Shown here piece by piece: positions 7,852 to 17,082 of a stretch of DNA of 64,000 bases (its first letter is position 1; each line of letters opens with the position of its first letter). A program made the position numbers and the translations under genes. The stretch spans positions 830,001 through 894,000 of the forward strand of contig JASJDC010000002.1 in the NCBI GenBank assembly GCA_030065235.1, in the 5' to 3' direction. The DNA comes from Alphaproteobacteria bacterium (GTDB taxonomy: Bacteria; Pseudomonadota; Alphaproteobacteria; UBA8366; Aestuariispiraceae). The notes under the pieces were generated by a model. The model had not been told where the DNA came from. It saw nothing but the letters and a program-made list of their open reading frames with translations, and did not search any database.

Positions 7852-9690
7852 CTACGCCGCGCCTTCCTCGAGCGCCGCGCGTTTCCGGCTGTCGCGTTTG
7901 CGTTCGTGCGGGTCGAGGATGGCTTTGCGCAGGCGGATGACATTGGGGCTGACTTCGACGCGTTCGTCTTCCTCGATATAGGCGATGGCCTGTTCGAGCG
8001 TCATCTTGCGCGGCGTGGTCAGTTTCACCGCCTCGTCCTTGCCGGACGCGCGGAAGTTGGTGAGCTGTTTGCCTTTCAGCGGGTTCACTTCCAGGTCCTG
8101 GCCCTTGTTATGCTCGCCGATGATCATGCCCTGATAGACCTCGTCGCCGGCCTCGATGAAGATCGGGCCGCGCTCCTCCAGATTGAACAGCGCATAGGCG
8201 ACCGCCTTGCCTTGCTCGCCGGAGATGAGCGCGCCGGCGCGGCGGCCTGGCATCGGGCCCTTATAGGGACCATAGCCGGTGAACATGCGCGACAGGATGC
8301 CGGTGCCGCGCGTATCGCCGAGAAACTCGCTCTGATAGCCGATCAACCCGCGCGAGGGCATGTCGAAGACGATCCGCGTCTTGCCGCCGCCGGACGGGCG
8401 CATGTCCTTCATCTCCGCCTTGCGCTGCGCCAGCTTCTCGACCACGACGCCGGAATAGTCGTCATCGACATCGACTTGGACTTCTTCCATCGGCTCCAGC
8501 CGCTGGCCGCCTTCGCCTTCCTTGAACAGCACGCGCGGCGGGCCGACGGTCAGTTCGAACCCTTCCCGGCGCATGGTCTCGAGCAACACGCCCAATTGCA
8601 ATTCGCCCCGGCCCGCGACTTCGAACGCGTCCTTGTCGGCGGATTCGGTGATCTTGATGGCGACATTGCCTTCCGCCTCGCGTAGCAGCCGGTCGCCGAT
8701 CATCCGGCCCGTCAGCTTGTCGCCGCCATTGCGCCCGGCCAGCGGCCCGTCATTCACCGCCACCGTCATCGACATGGTTGGCGGGCTGATCGGCCGCGAT
8801 TCGAGCGGCGCGCTGACGGACGGCGCGCAGATCGTGTCGGCGACGGTCGCCGTCTGCAGCCCGGCCACGGCGATCACATCGCCCGCCTCGGCGCTGTCGA
8901 TCGGCTCGCGTTTCAGGCCGCGGAAGGAGAGCAGTTTGGTTAGGCGCACCTGTTCGATCGTCGCGCCGTCGCGCCCGATCGCCTTGACCGTGTCGTTGAC
9001 CTTCACGCGTCCGGCATAGATCCGCCCGGTCAGGATCCGGCCCAGGAACGGATCGGTCTCGAGCGTCGTCGCCAGCATGGTGAAAGGTCCGTCCGGATCG
9101 GCCTCGGGCGCGGGGACATGATCGACGACTTTGGAGAAAAGCGGCTCCATCGTCTCGCGCGGCGCGTCGAGATCGTCGGCGGCCCATCCCTGCTTCGCCG
9201 AGGCGTAGAGGATCGGGAAGTCCAACTGTTCGTCAGACGCGCCCAGCGCGACGAACAGGTCGAAGACCTGATCGACGACCCAATCGGGGCGCGAATCCGG
9301 CTTATCGACCTTGTTGACCAGCAGGATCGGCCGCAGGCCCAAGGCCAGCGCCTTCATGGTGACGAATTTGGTCTGCGGCATCGGGCCCTCGGCCGCGTCG
9401 ACCAGCAGCACGACGCCATCGACCATGCTGAGGATGCGTTCAACCTCGCCGCCGAAATCCGCGTGGCCGGGCGTGTCGACAATGTTCAGCCGCACGCCGT
9501 TCCACTCGACGCTGGTGCATTTCGCCAGGATGGTGATGCCGCGCTCGCGCTCGAGATCGCCGGAATCCATGGCGCGCTCGTCGACCGCCTGGTTCTGGCG
9601 CACCGCGCCCGATTGTTTTAGAAGCTCGTCGACCAGGGTGGTCTTGCCGTGATCGACATGGGCGATGATCGCCAGATTGCGCAGCTGCAT
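7852..9690 (-). CDS. typA: translational GTPase TypA/BipA
   Basis: Ribosome-binding GTPase of the EF-G family used under stress and low temperature and in ribosome assembly. 612 residues from ATG 9690 (MQLRNLAIIAHVDHGKTT). G1 AHVDHGKTT is at 10-18, DTPGH at 72-76, NKVD at 126-129, followed by the EF-G-like domains and the TypA-specific C-terminus (NVIRLRKAILD). The open frame extends to 9816, but the upstream part has no family match. It is the second translational GTPase here besides lepA. Confidence 0.96.
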   Translation of the reverse strand: MQLRNLAIIAHVDHGKTTLVDELLKQSGAVRQNQAVDERAMDSGDLERERGITILAKCTSVEWNGVRLNIVDTPGHADFGGEVERILSMVDGVVLLVDAAEGPMPQTKFVTMKALALGLRPILLVNKVDKPDSRPDWVVDQVFDLFVALGASDEQLDFPILYASAKQGWAADDLDAPRETMEPLFSKVVDHVPAPEADPDGPFTMLATTLETDPFLGRILTGRIYAGRVKVNDTVKAIGRDGATIEQVRLTKLLSFRGLKREPIDSAEAGDVIAVAGLQTATVADTICAPSVSAPLESRPISPPTMSMTVAVNDGPLAGRNGGDKLTGRMIGDRLLREAEGNVAIKITESADKDAFEVAGRGELQLGVLLETMRREGFELTVGPPRVLFKEGEGGQRLEPMEEVQVDVDDDYSGVVVEKLAQRKAEMKDMRPSGGGKTRIVFDMPSRGLIGYQSEFLGDTRGTGILSRMFTGYGPYKGPMPGRRAGALISGEQGKAVAYALFNLEERGPIFIEAGDEVYQGMIIGEHNKGQDLEVNPLKGKQLTNFRASGKDEAVKLTTPRKMTLEQAIAYIEEDERVEVSPNVIRLRKAILDPHERKRDSRKRAALEEGAA

Positions 9691-9790
9691 CGGTCTTATC
9701 CAGGCCCGGCCCCGGCGCGCCGGCGGGCGATTGAGTGAACAGGGTGTTGCGTTGGCGGGCTTTCTTCGCCGCCCGTCTTGTGCGCGGCTT

Positions 9791-10552
9791 CTACTCCGAA
9801 CGGCTTCCGCCCGCAAGGAAAGCCGCTAGAATTCTGTCGCTCAACAGATGGGGCTGATCGACGCTCGCCCAGTGCGACGCATTTGTCAGCACGGCGCGGC
9901 GAATAGGGTTGTGTGACAGCCAGTCCAATGTCTCTTGTGGGCAATTGTCTGGATTGTAGAGGTAGAGAACCTCCGCCGCCGCACGTAGCACTTCACCCGG
10001 CCTTTTCGAATTCGAGAAGGCGCGTGCGTCACAGCCTAATTCCCATAACGTTCTGGGGTCGGCGTGAGACACGACGTTTCGATAGCGGCGGATGATTGGG
10101 GACTTTACCGCCATGACGTCGAGGCGGGCAAGGAAGGCCACGCGAAAGGCCTCCGGTCCATCATAGTCGGCTGCCGCGCCCGAGAAATAGGCGTCCTCGG
10201 CTGTGATATTGCCTTCGAGTGAGACAATTGTCCGGATAGGGCAGTCATTCCGTCGTGCAGCAAGCGAGGCGGTTATGGACGCTACAGAGTGCGCCATGAT
10301 TAGTTCGGCGTCGTACTCGCGCGCTGCGTTCGCAACGACATCCGCCAGTTGTTCAAGCGTCGTCGGCGCTGGTAGCGGGGGCGCGCCGAAGCCGGGCAGA
10401 TTAAGAGGGAGAAGGTGAAATTTCTCCGCTAATTCGGTGTTGAGAACAGGCGCGAACATGCTTGCATCGTCGCCGAAGCCAGCGACCATAAGCATTGTAG
10501 GGCGGTGTGCGCCAGAAGATAAAACGCGCGTTCTATTTTCCGCATTTCGCAT
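9791..10552 (-). CDS. alpha/beta hydrolase
   Basis: 253-residue alpha/beta-hydrolase fold protein. The oxyanion-loop region MLMVAGFGDDASMF and LPLNLPGFGAPP is typical. The nucleophile elbow reads MAHSVAS rather than the usual GxSxG, keeping the serine, and the late NASHWASVDQP supplies the catalytic histidine. The lid segment holds many Arg/Asp residues. One hand-counted line gives about 52% GC, lower than the neighbouring genes, so it may be a later arrival. Substrate unknown; esterase, lipase or hydrolase are all possible. Confidence 0.75.
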   Translation of the reverse strand: MRNAENRTRVLSSGAHRPTMLMVAGFGDDASMFAPVLNTELAEKFHLLPLNLPGFGAPPLPAPTTLEQLADVVANAAREYDAELIMAHSVASITASLAARRNDCPIRTIVSLEGNITAEDAYFSGAAADYDGPEAFRVAFLARLDVMAVKSPIIRRYRNVVSHADPRTLWELGCDARAFSNSKRPGEVLRAAAEVLYLYNPDNCPQETLDWLSHNPIRRAVLTNASHWASVDQPHLLSDRILAAFLAGGSRSE

Positions 10553-10575
10553 GCCGCGACCCTTTCGCGCTTCGG

Positions 10576-11592
10576 TCAGAACTCACTAATATGCAGTTTT
10601 TCCCGTATAATGCTGCGTACATCAGCGCGCGGCCGTGCGCCGTAATGGCAGACAACCTCCGCCCCGGCGATCGAGGCCATTTTGCCGGCTGTTTCGAGAT
10701 CGAATCCGTGTGTATAGCCATAGAGGAAGCCGGCGGCGTATTGGTCGCCGGCGCCGGTCGTGTCGGTCAGCTTGTCGCCGACCGGGACCGGGTCGATCTC
10801 AATCACCTGCTCGCCGGATAGGATCAGCGAACCGCGCGCGCTTCGGGTCAGGCAAGCGATCTCGCAATGGCCGCGCACCCGTTCCATCGCTGCGTCGAAA
10901 TCACCGACCTGGTAGAGCGAGGTGATCTCTTCCTCATTGGCGAAGAGGATATCGATATGATCCTCAACCAGTGTGAGGAAGGCCTCGCGGTGGCGATCGA
11001 CGCAGAACGGGTCCGAGAGGCTCAGCGAGACCTTACGCCCCGCCGCGTGCGCGATGTCAGCCGCCTTCACGAAGGCGCGTTTGGCCGCTTCCGGGTCGAA
11101 CAGATAGCCTTCCATATAGAGAAGCTTGGACGCCGCGATGGTCTCCTCCGGAACGTCGTCGGGGCCGAGATCGACGGCTGTGCCCAAATAGGTCGCCATG
11201 GTGCGCTGCGCATCGGGGCTGACCATCACAAGGCAGCGCCCTGTCGCGGGACCCGTTGGCGCCGGCGTGACAGGGCAATCGACGCCGATCGCCTTCATGT
11301 CGTGGGCGAAGACCTTACCGAACGCGTCGTCGCGCACTTTGCCGAGATAGGCGCCTCTGCCGCCGAGCGCCGAGAAGCCGAACATCGTATTGCCGCAGGA
11401 CCCGCCGGAGGTCTCGATCGCCGGCGGCAGGCGGTCATAAAGCGCGTCGGATTGCTCGGCGTCGACCAGATTCATGCTGCCGCGCGGCAGATCGTTCGCC
11501 GCCAGGAAGGAATCCTCGATATCGACGACCACATCGACCAAGGCGTTGCCGATGCCGACAAGGTCGTAGCGGGCGTGGGGCGCTTCTGTCAT
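10576..11592 (-). CDS. adenosine kinase-like PfkB-family kinase
   Basis: Sugar/nucleoside kinase of the ribokinase (PfkB) family, 338 residues. The N-terminal GIGNALVDVVV and GGSCGNTMFGFSALGG segments form the substrate site. The C-terminal DTTGAGDQYAAGFLYG motif contains the catalytic Asp and the anion hole. The overall sequence is close to the alphaproteobacterial proteins annotated as adenosine kinase, which would phosphorylate adenosine to AMP using ATP; the substrate has not been shown here. Same strand as the hydrolase below it, 23 bases apart. Confidence 0.85.
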   Translation of the reverse strand: MTEAPHARYDLVGIGNALVDVVVDIEDSFLAANDLPRGSMNLVDAEQSDALYDRLPPAIETSGGSCGNTMFGFSALGGRGAYLGKVRDDAFGKVFAHDMKAIGVDCPVTPAPTGPATGRCLVMVSPDAQRTMATYLGTAVDLGPDDVPEETIAASKLLYMEGYLFDPEAAKRAFVKAADIAHAAGRKVSLSLSDPFCVDRHREAFLTLVEDHIDILFANEEEITSLYQVGDFDAAMERVRGHCEIACLTRSARGSLILSGEQVIEIDPVPVGDKLTDTTGAGDQYAAGFLYGYTHGFDLETAGKMASIAGAEVVCHYGARPRADVRSIIREKLHISEF

Positions 11593-11717
11593 GGGCGCGA
11601 ACTCTGACTGGTGTTGAAAAAGGGAGGGCTGAAAGGGGGCGCGGCCTGCGGCGGCGGCTTCACGATGAGAGCTGCAGAATTACCGCGCGCGGCCTGAAAG
11701 GCAAGCTGGAGCGGCGG

Positions 11718-13214
11718 TTACGCCGCGCCCCGCCTGTTGCGATGGTCTCGAGCCTGATTGTTCTTCCGGCCTTTTTTCCCGCCTTTCGCGGTTGCCGATC
11801 CGGCGCCGTTTCGGCCCTTGCGATGCGGCTTCGGCGCATTCTTTCCGGCGTGGCCGCGTGCGGGCCTGCGGCGTGGTTTCGCGCCGTCTTGAACCGGTTC
11901 GGCGGCTTCGCGCTTTGGTTCGGTCGCGGCCGCTTCCCGCACTTCCGGCGTTTCGTCAGCGAAACCGTGATTCAACCGCGCGATCCGTGAGTCCCGGCTC
12001 TCCGCAGGGACAGAGGTCTGCCGGCGCCGAGGCCGGGGGGCGCTGGATTTCTGTCCACGGCGCGGTTTCGGCTCGCGGGCGGGGCCGGCGGGTTCCGCGC
12101 CGACCACCGTCAGTTTCATCCGGATCAGTTTCTCGATCGCGCGCAGATAGCCGCGTTCGGTCGGATCGCAGAAAGAGACCGCCTGCCCCTCGGCGCCGGC
12201 GCGCGCGGTGCGGCCGATCCGATGAACATAGGTCTCCGCCTCATTCGGCAGTTCGAAATTGAAGACATGGCTGACATTGTCGACATCGATGCCGCGCGCG
12301 GCGATATCGGTGGCGATCATCACCCGCGCCTTGCCGTCGCGGAAGCTTTTGAGCGCGCGCTGCCTTGCGCCCTGGCTCTTGTCGCCATGCAGCGCTTCGG
12401 CGCCGATACCGGCTTTGTCCAGCCGTTTCGCAAGCCGGTCCGCGCGGTGCTTGGTGCGGACAAAGACGATGGCGCGCGTGACCGCTTCCGCCGTTGACAG
12501 CTCGATCAGAAGGTCGGTCTTCGCCTTGGTCTCCAGATGGTGCACGGCCTGCTCAATGCGGTCGATCGGCGTCGCTTGCGGCGCGACGGAGATTCTTTCC
12601 GGCTCGTTCAGGAAATCCGAAACCAGCGCGCCGACTTCCTTGGACAGGGTCGCCGAGAACAGCATCGTCTGGCGCGCCGTCGGCGTCTCGCCCAGGATCC
12701 GCCGCATGTCATGGACGAATCCCATATCGAGCATGCGGTCGGCCTCGTCCAGAACAGCGTGCTTGATGTCCTGCAGCGAGACTTGGCCTTGATTCATCAA
12801 ATCCATCAGCCGTCCCGGCGTGGCGATCACAATATCGACGCCGCGCCGCAAGTCCGCGACCTGCCGGCCCTGATTGACGCCGCCGAAAATGACCGTGTGT
12901 TTCAGATCGGTGTAGCGGCTGAAGGCGCGAATTTCGTCGGCGATCTGGCTGGCCAGTTCCCGGGTCGGGGCTAGGACCAGACCGCGCGGGCGGCGGAAGC
13001 CTTTTCGCACCCGGTCCTGACAAAGCGCATGCACCATGGGCAACGCGAAAGCCGCCGTTTTGCCGGTGCCGGTCTGGGCGACGCCCAGCATGTCGCGGCC
13101 CTGCAGTAGGCTGGGAATCGCGGCGGATTGGATTTGCGTCGGCGTGTCATAGCCGCGATCGGCCAGGGCGCGCAAAACACGCTTGGCCAGGCCAAGCTGC
13201 TCGAAAGTCGTCAC
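11718..13214 (-). CDS. DEAD-box RNA helicase, RhlE-like
   Basis: ATP-dependent RNA helicase, 498 residues. The Q motif is at about 24-29, motif I AQTGTGKT at 46-53, DEAD at 156-159 and SAT at 187-189, followed by the C-terminal RecA domain with HRIGRTARAG. From about residue 365 to the end the chain is a low-complexity, strongly basic tail (Lys, Arg, Ala, Pro, Gly), as in RhlE/CsdA-type helicases that use such tails to hold RNA. Probable roles are ribosome assembly and mRNA turnover at low temperature. The 272-base stretch upstream (13215-13486) holds no gene and only short GC-rich hairpins such as GCCC-GTTC-GGGC. Confidence 0.93.
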   Translation of the reverse strand: MTTFEQLGLAKRVLRALADRGYDTPTQIQSAAIPSLLQGRDMLGVAQTGTGKTAAFALPMVHALCQDRVRKGFRRPRGLVLAPTRELASQIADEIRAFSRYTDLKHTVIFGGVNQGRQVADLRRGVDIVIATPGRLMDLMNQGQVSLQDIKHAVLDEADRMLDMGFVHDMRRILGETPTARQTMLFSATLSKEVGALVSDFLNEPERISVAPQATPIDRIEQAVHHLETKAKTDLLIELSTAEAVTRAIVFVRTKHRADRLAKRLDKAGIGAEALHGDKSQGARQRALKSFRDGKARVMIATDIAARGIDVDNVSHVFNFELPNEAETYVHRIGRTARAGAEGQAVSFCDPTERGYLRAIEKLIRMKLTVVGAEPAGPAREPKPRRGQKSSAPRPRRRQTSVPAESRDSRIARLNHGFADETPEVREAAATEPKREAAEPVQDGAKPRRRPARGHAGKNAPKPHRKGRNGAGSATAKGGKKGRKNNQARDHRNRRGAA

Positions 13215-13486
13215 TGTGTGTCCTTTATGGCGCGTTCAAAATGAGCGGCCCCCGGTCTGTCAAGGGGCGGGTCCGTCCGGGCGGCGCCGTTGCGAGCGAT
13301 CCGGGCGCGTGCCGGAGCGTCTCGAATTTTTCTACGGTGATCCCGGACAAACGCCCGTTCGGGCGGTTCGCGCCATCGCGAGATAATCAGTAGGCGAGGA
13401 TGTGGCTGTTTTGTGCGCCAAAGTCAATAGACGGGCGTCGCATGTGTGGATTGCTCACCCTAAGGATCGATATGGGTCGGCTTGGG

Positions 13487-15007
13487 TCAGGCCGACGGCC
13501 GAATGCGTCGGTACGAGAGGGCTTCAGCGATATGCACCCGGCCCACGCCAGCCGATCCGGCGAGATCGGCGATGGTGCGGGCGACCCGCAAGACGCGGTG
13601 AAAGCCGCGCGCGGTGAGGCGCATTTTCTCCGCCGCCTCGACCAGCAGGGACCGACCGGCTTCGTCTGGCGCAGCGATTTCCTCCAGCAACGCGCCGTCC
13701 GCATGGGCGTTCAGACGGACCGCTGCGCCGACTTCTTTCTTTTCAAACCGTTGGGATTGAATCGCCCGCGCCTGCGCCACCCGCGCAGCGATCTCGGCCG
13801 AGCCTTCCGTCGGGGCAGGGGCCGACAGGTCCAAAGGGTTCACAGCGGCGACATCGATATGCAGGTCGATCCTGTCGAACAGCGGGCCGGATATCTTCGC
13901 CTGATAGTCGAGCGCGCATTTCGGCGCCCGCCCGCAATCCGCGTCCGGATCGCCGAGATGGCCGCAGCGGCAGGGGTTCATCGCCGAGACCAATTGGAAC
14001 CGAGCCGGATAGGCGACATGGGCGTTGGCGCGAGCGATCACCGCCTTGCCGGTCTCAAGCGGCTGGCGCAGCGATTCGAGCGCGGCGCGTGGGAATTCCG
14101 GCAACTCGTCCAGAAACAGCACGCCATTATGCGCCAGGCTGACCTCGCCCGGATTGGCGCGCTGGCCCCCGCCGATCAGCGCCGGCGTGCTGATCGTATG
14201 ATGCGGGTCGCGGAAAGGCGGATGCCGCGGCAGGCCGGTCTCGTGCAACAGGCCGGCGACGCTCTGGATCATCGAGGTCTCTAGCGCCTCGGCGGGGCTC
14301 AGCGGCGGCAGCAGTCCTGGCAGGCGCGCCGCCAGCATGCTTTTGCCGGCGCCGGGCGGTCCGATCATCAGGACATTGTGGCCGCCGGCCGCCGCGATCT
14401 CCAGAGCGCGCTTCGCCCCTTCCTGGCCCTTGATATCCGCCATGTCCGGCGGCGCCGGTCCGGGTTCGGCCAGTTTGCTTTTGGGCCGGGCGAGCGCGAA
14501 ACGGCCCTTGAAGTGATTGGCCAGTTCCATCAATTCGCGCGGGGCCAGGACCTCGATATCGCCGGCCCAGACCGCTTCCGAGCCGCAGGCGGCTGGGCAG
14601 ATCAGCCCCTTATCCGCTTCCAGCGCCGCCATTGCGGCGGGCAGCACGCCCGCGACCGGCGCGAGACGCGCGTCCAGACCCAACTCGCCGAGTACGACAT
14701 ACTCGTCCAGCGCGTCGGACGGCAGAACCTCCATCGCGCTCATCAGGCCCAGCGCGATCGGCAGGTCGTAATGGCTGCCTTCCTTCTGCTGGTCGGCGGG
14801 GCTGAGATTGACGGTGATCCGTTGCGGCGGCAGGGCCAGGCCGATCGCGGCCAGGGCGGCGCGCACCCGCTCGCGGCTTTCGGCGACCGCCTTGTCCGGC
14901 AGGCCGACAATGGTAAAGGCGGGCAGGCCGCCGGCCAATTGCACCTGAACATCGACCGGCCGTGTCTCGACGCCGTGAAAAGCGACCGTAGCGACGTGGG
15001 CGACCAT
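13487..15007 (-). CDS. comM: ComM/YifB family Mg-chelatase-like AAA+ ATPase
   Basis: Hexameric AAA+ helicase promoting branch migration during natural-transformation recombination in competent species; also widespread in non-competent bacteria. 506 residues from ATG 15007 (MVAHVATVAF, the family start); the frame is open to a TTG at 15022. The N-terminal Lon-protease-like domain is at about 1-180, Walker A GPPGAGKS at 216-223, followed by LFLDELPEF (Walker B). A cysteine-rich insert NPCRCGHLGDPDADCGR probably binds zinc, and the C-terminal Mg-chelatase subdomain ends the protein. Confidence 0.93.
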   Translation of the reverse strand: MVAHVATVAFHGVETRPVDVQVQLAGGLPAFTIVGLPDKAVAESRERVRAALAAIGLALPPQRITVNLSPADQQKEGSHYDLPIALGLMSAMEVLPSDALDEYVVLGELGLDARLAPVAGVLPAAMAALEADKGLICPAACGSEAVWAGDIEVLAPRELMELANHFKGRFALARPKSKLAEPGPAPPDMADIKGQEGAKRALEIAAAGGHNVLMIGPPGAGKSMLAARLPGLLPPLSPAEALETSMIQSVAGLLHETGLPRHPPFRDPHHTISTPALIGGGQRANPGEVSLAHNGVLFLDELPEFPRAALESLRQPLETGKAVIARANAHVAYPARFQLVSAMNPCRCGHLGDPDADCGRAPKCALDYQAKISGPLFDRIDLHIDVAAVNPLDLSAPAPTEGSAEIAARVAQARAIQSQRFEKKEVGAAVRLNAHADGALLEEIAAPDEAGRSLLVEAAEKMRLTARGFHRVLRVARTIADLAGSAGVGRVHIAEALSYRRIRPSA

Positions 15008-15095
15008 GCTCCGGAAATCCAATGCTCGGTTGACGAGAAGTCAATCTAGAATGTTCGCGTCAGAAGACGCCAGCGGAAACTCCCATTGTTTGTGA

Positions 15096-15119
15096 TCGCA
15101 CGCTTGGGTGGGCGTGCGA
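15096..15119. promoter_or_regulatory. 8-bp inverted repeat in divergent promoter region
   Basis: TCGCACGC (15096-15103) and GCGTGCGA (15112-15119) form a perfect inverted repeat with an 8-base spacer. It lies between comM and the oppositely oriented dehydrogenase gene, 52 bases before the latter's ATG. The size and symmetry suit an operator for a dimeric regulator. No regulator gene is adjacent, so the assignment is inference. Confidence 0.4.
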
Positions 15120-15171
15120 ACGGCGGTAAAAGCGTCGTAAGGGCCGCAGAGCGCGATCAAGGGAGAACGCC

Positions 15172-16080
15172 ATGACAGAAAACACACGCACCGGATTTGT
15201 CGGCTTGGGACGGATGGGCCAATCGATGGCGCTGAACATGGCGCGGCGCGGCTTCGCGCTGTCGGTCTTCGACACGCGGGCCGACCAGATGCAGCCCTTC
15301 ACCGCGTTCAACGAGTGCGCTCAGGCTGGATCGCCGGCGGAAGCTGCGTCCGGGTCTGAGGTCGCGATCACTGTGCTGCCCGGACCGGCGGAGGTCGACG
15401 CGGTGGTGCTGGGGCCAGGCGGGATGCTCGAGGCGATGGCGCCCGGTTCGCTGCTCATGGATCTCTCGACGATCTTGCCCGATGTGACCGACAGGATCGC
15501 CGCCGCCTGTAAGTCGAAAGGCGTCGCTTTCGTCGACGCGCCGATCGGGCGGCTGGCCAGCCATGCGGATGCAGGCGAGAGCCTGTTCATGGTCGGGGCC
15601 GAAGACGGTGATTTCGAGCGGGTCAAGCCGATGCTGGAGGCGATGGGGACGACCATCCTGCATTGCGGCGGCCCCGGCGCGGGCACGCGGGCGAAGCTGG
15701 TGAACAACTATCTGGCCATCACCTCCTGCTGGATGAACGCCGAAGCGATGGCCCTGACCCAGGCCTTCGGGCTCGATCTGGAAAAGACGCTTGAAGTGAT
15801 TCACGGCACGTCGGCGACCAACGGCCAGCTCAAGATGAATTACGCGACCAAGGTCTTCCAAGGCGATATCGAGCCTGGCTTCCAAATCGATCTGGCGCAT
15901 AAGGATCTCAGCCTGATCGTCGAATCCGCGCAGCGGCTTCGCGCGCCCATGCCCGTCGCCGCCGCCGCCCGCGAAGCGTTGAATAGCGCGCGCGCCGCCG
16001 GCTGGGGAGCCAAGGATTTCTCAGGCCTCGCCGACTACGCCTGCGAAATGGCGGGGGTGGAAAAGCCGCGTTTGGGCTAG
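15172..16080 (+). CDS. beta-hydroxyacid dehydrogenase family, YihU (3-sulfolactaldehyde reductase)-like
   Basis: NAD(P)-dependent reductase of the 3-hydroxyisobutyrate dehydrogenase superfamily, 302 residues. The Rossmann motif GLGRMG is at 11-16 and the catalytic Lys175 is in KLVNNY. The substrate loop reads DAPIGR at 122-127 instead of the DAPVSGG of hydroxyisobutyrate and tartronate-semialdehyde reductases. That GR, together with GGPGAGTRAKLVNNY and FQIDLAHKDLSL, is the pattern I recall for E. coli YihU, which reduces sulfolactaldehyde in sulfoglycolysis. No other sulfoquinovose gene is nearby, so the true substrate may be another short aldehyde acid. A good ribosome site (GGGAGAA) precedes ATG 15172. 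Confidence 0.8.
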   Translation: MTENTRTGFVGLGRMGQSMALNMARRGFALSVFDTRADQMQPFTAFNECAQAGSPAEAASGSEVAITVLPGPAEVDAVVLGPGGMLEAMAPGSLLMDLSTILPDVTDRIAAACKSKGVAFVDAPIGRLASHADAGESLFMVGAEDGDFERVKPMLEAMGTTILHCGGPGAGTRAKLVNNYLAITSCWMNAEAMALTQAFGLDLEKTLEVIHGTSATNGQLKMNYATKVFQGDIEPGFQIDLAHKDLSLIVESAQRLRAPMPVAAAAREALNSARAAGWGAKDFSGLADYACEMAGVEKPRLG

Positions 16081-16081
16081 G

Positions 16082-17032
16082 TCAAAGCCGCGCTTCGATT
16101 GCGTCCCAGATGTCGGCTTCGAGGGCGCCGCCGTCGAATCGGTTGACCTCTTGGATGCCGGTCGGGCTGGTTACGTTGATTTCGGTCAGATAGTCGCCGA
16201 TCACATCGATGCCGACGAAGATCAGGCCCTGTTCTTTGAGCGTCGGGCCAATGGCCTCGCAGATTTCGCGGTCGCGATCCGTCAGTTCCGCTTTCTCGGC
16301 GCGGCCGCCGACATGCATGTTCGAGCGGGACTCGCCTTCCGGCGGGACGCGGTTGATCGCCGCCGCCGCCTCGCCGTCGATCAGGATCACGCGTTTGTCG
16401 CCCTGCCGGACCTCCGGCAGATAGGCCTGGGCGATGATCGGTTCGCGATAGAGCTCGGTGAACAGCTCCAAGAGCGAGTTCAGATTCTCGTCGCCCGGCG
16501 TTAGGTGGAACACGCCTGCGCCGCCATTGCCATAGAGCGGCTTGACGATGATGTCCTGATACTCGGCGCGAAAGGCCAGGATATCGTCGCGGTTCGAGGT
16601 GATCAGGGTCGGCGGCATCAGCTCGGGGAAATGCGTGACCAGCAGCTTTTCCGGGGCGTTCCGGACATTCACAGGATCGTTCACCACCAGCGTCTTCGGG
16701 TGCACATGCTCCAGGATATGCGTCGCGGTGATGTAGCTCATGTCAAAAGGCGGGTCCTGCCGCATCAGGATCACGTCGAATTCGGTCAGGTCGACGATCT
16801 GCTCGTCGCCGAGGGTGAAATGGTCGCCCTTCTTGCGCTGCAGGGTCATCTCGCGGGCGCGCGCCGTCGCCACGCCGTTCCGGAAGCTGAGATCGCGCGG
16901 CAGATAGTGATAGAGCGCATAGCCGCGTTTCTGCGCCTCGAGCGACAGCGCGAAACTGCTGTCGCCGTCTATATCGATGGCGTGGATCGGGTCCATCTGG
17001 ACGGCGACGGCCAGGGGCTCGGCTCGGGACAT
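16082..17032 (-). CDS. gshB: glutathione synthetase
   Basis: ATP-grasp ligase joining gamma-glutamylcysteine and glycine to make glutathione. 316 residues from ATG 17032 ([16 protein letters not shown]), the family length. Visible are the N-terminal substrate domain with [16 protein letters not shown], the ATP-binding [11 protein letters not shown] loop, and the C-terminal [24 protein letters not shown] carrying metal and nucleotide ligands. The open frame runs further upstream to 17542, but this part overlaps the MFS gene and has no family match. Its stop lies 2 bases from the convergent dehydrogenase stop. Confidence 0.96.
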   Translation of the reverse strand: MSRAEPLAVAVQMDPIHAIDIDGDSSFALSLEAQKRGYALYHYLPRDLSFRNGVATARAREMTLQRKKGDHFTLGDEQIVDLTEFDVILMRQDPPFDMSYITATHILEHVHPKTLVVNDPVNVRNAPEKLLVTHFPELMPPTLITSNRDDILAFRAEYQDIIVKPLYGNGGAGVFHLTPGDENLNSLLELFTELYREPIIAQAYLPEVRQGDKRVILIDGEAAAAINRVPPEGESRSNMHVGGRAEKAELTDRDREICEAIGPTLKEQGLIFVGIDVIGDYLTEINVTSPTGIQEVNRFDGGALEADIWDAIEARL

Positions 17033-17082
17033 GCTCTTTTCTTTCGGATGGCTGCGTTCGAATGGCTGCGTTGCGATCTGAT

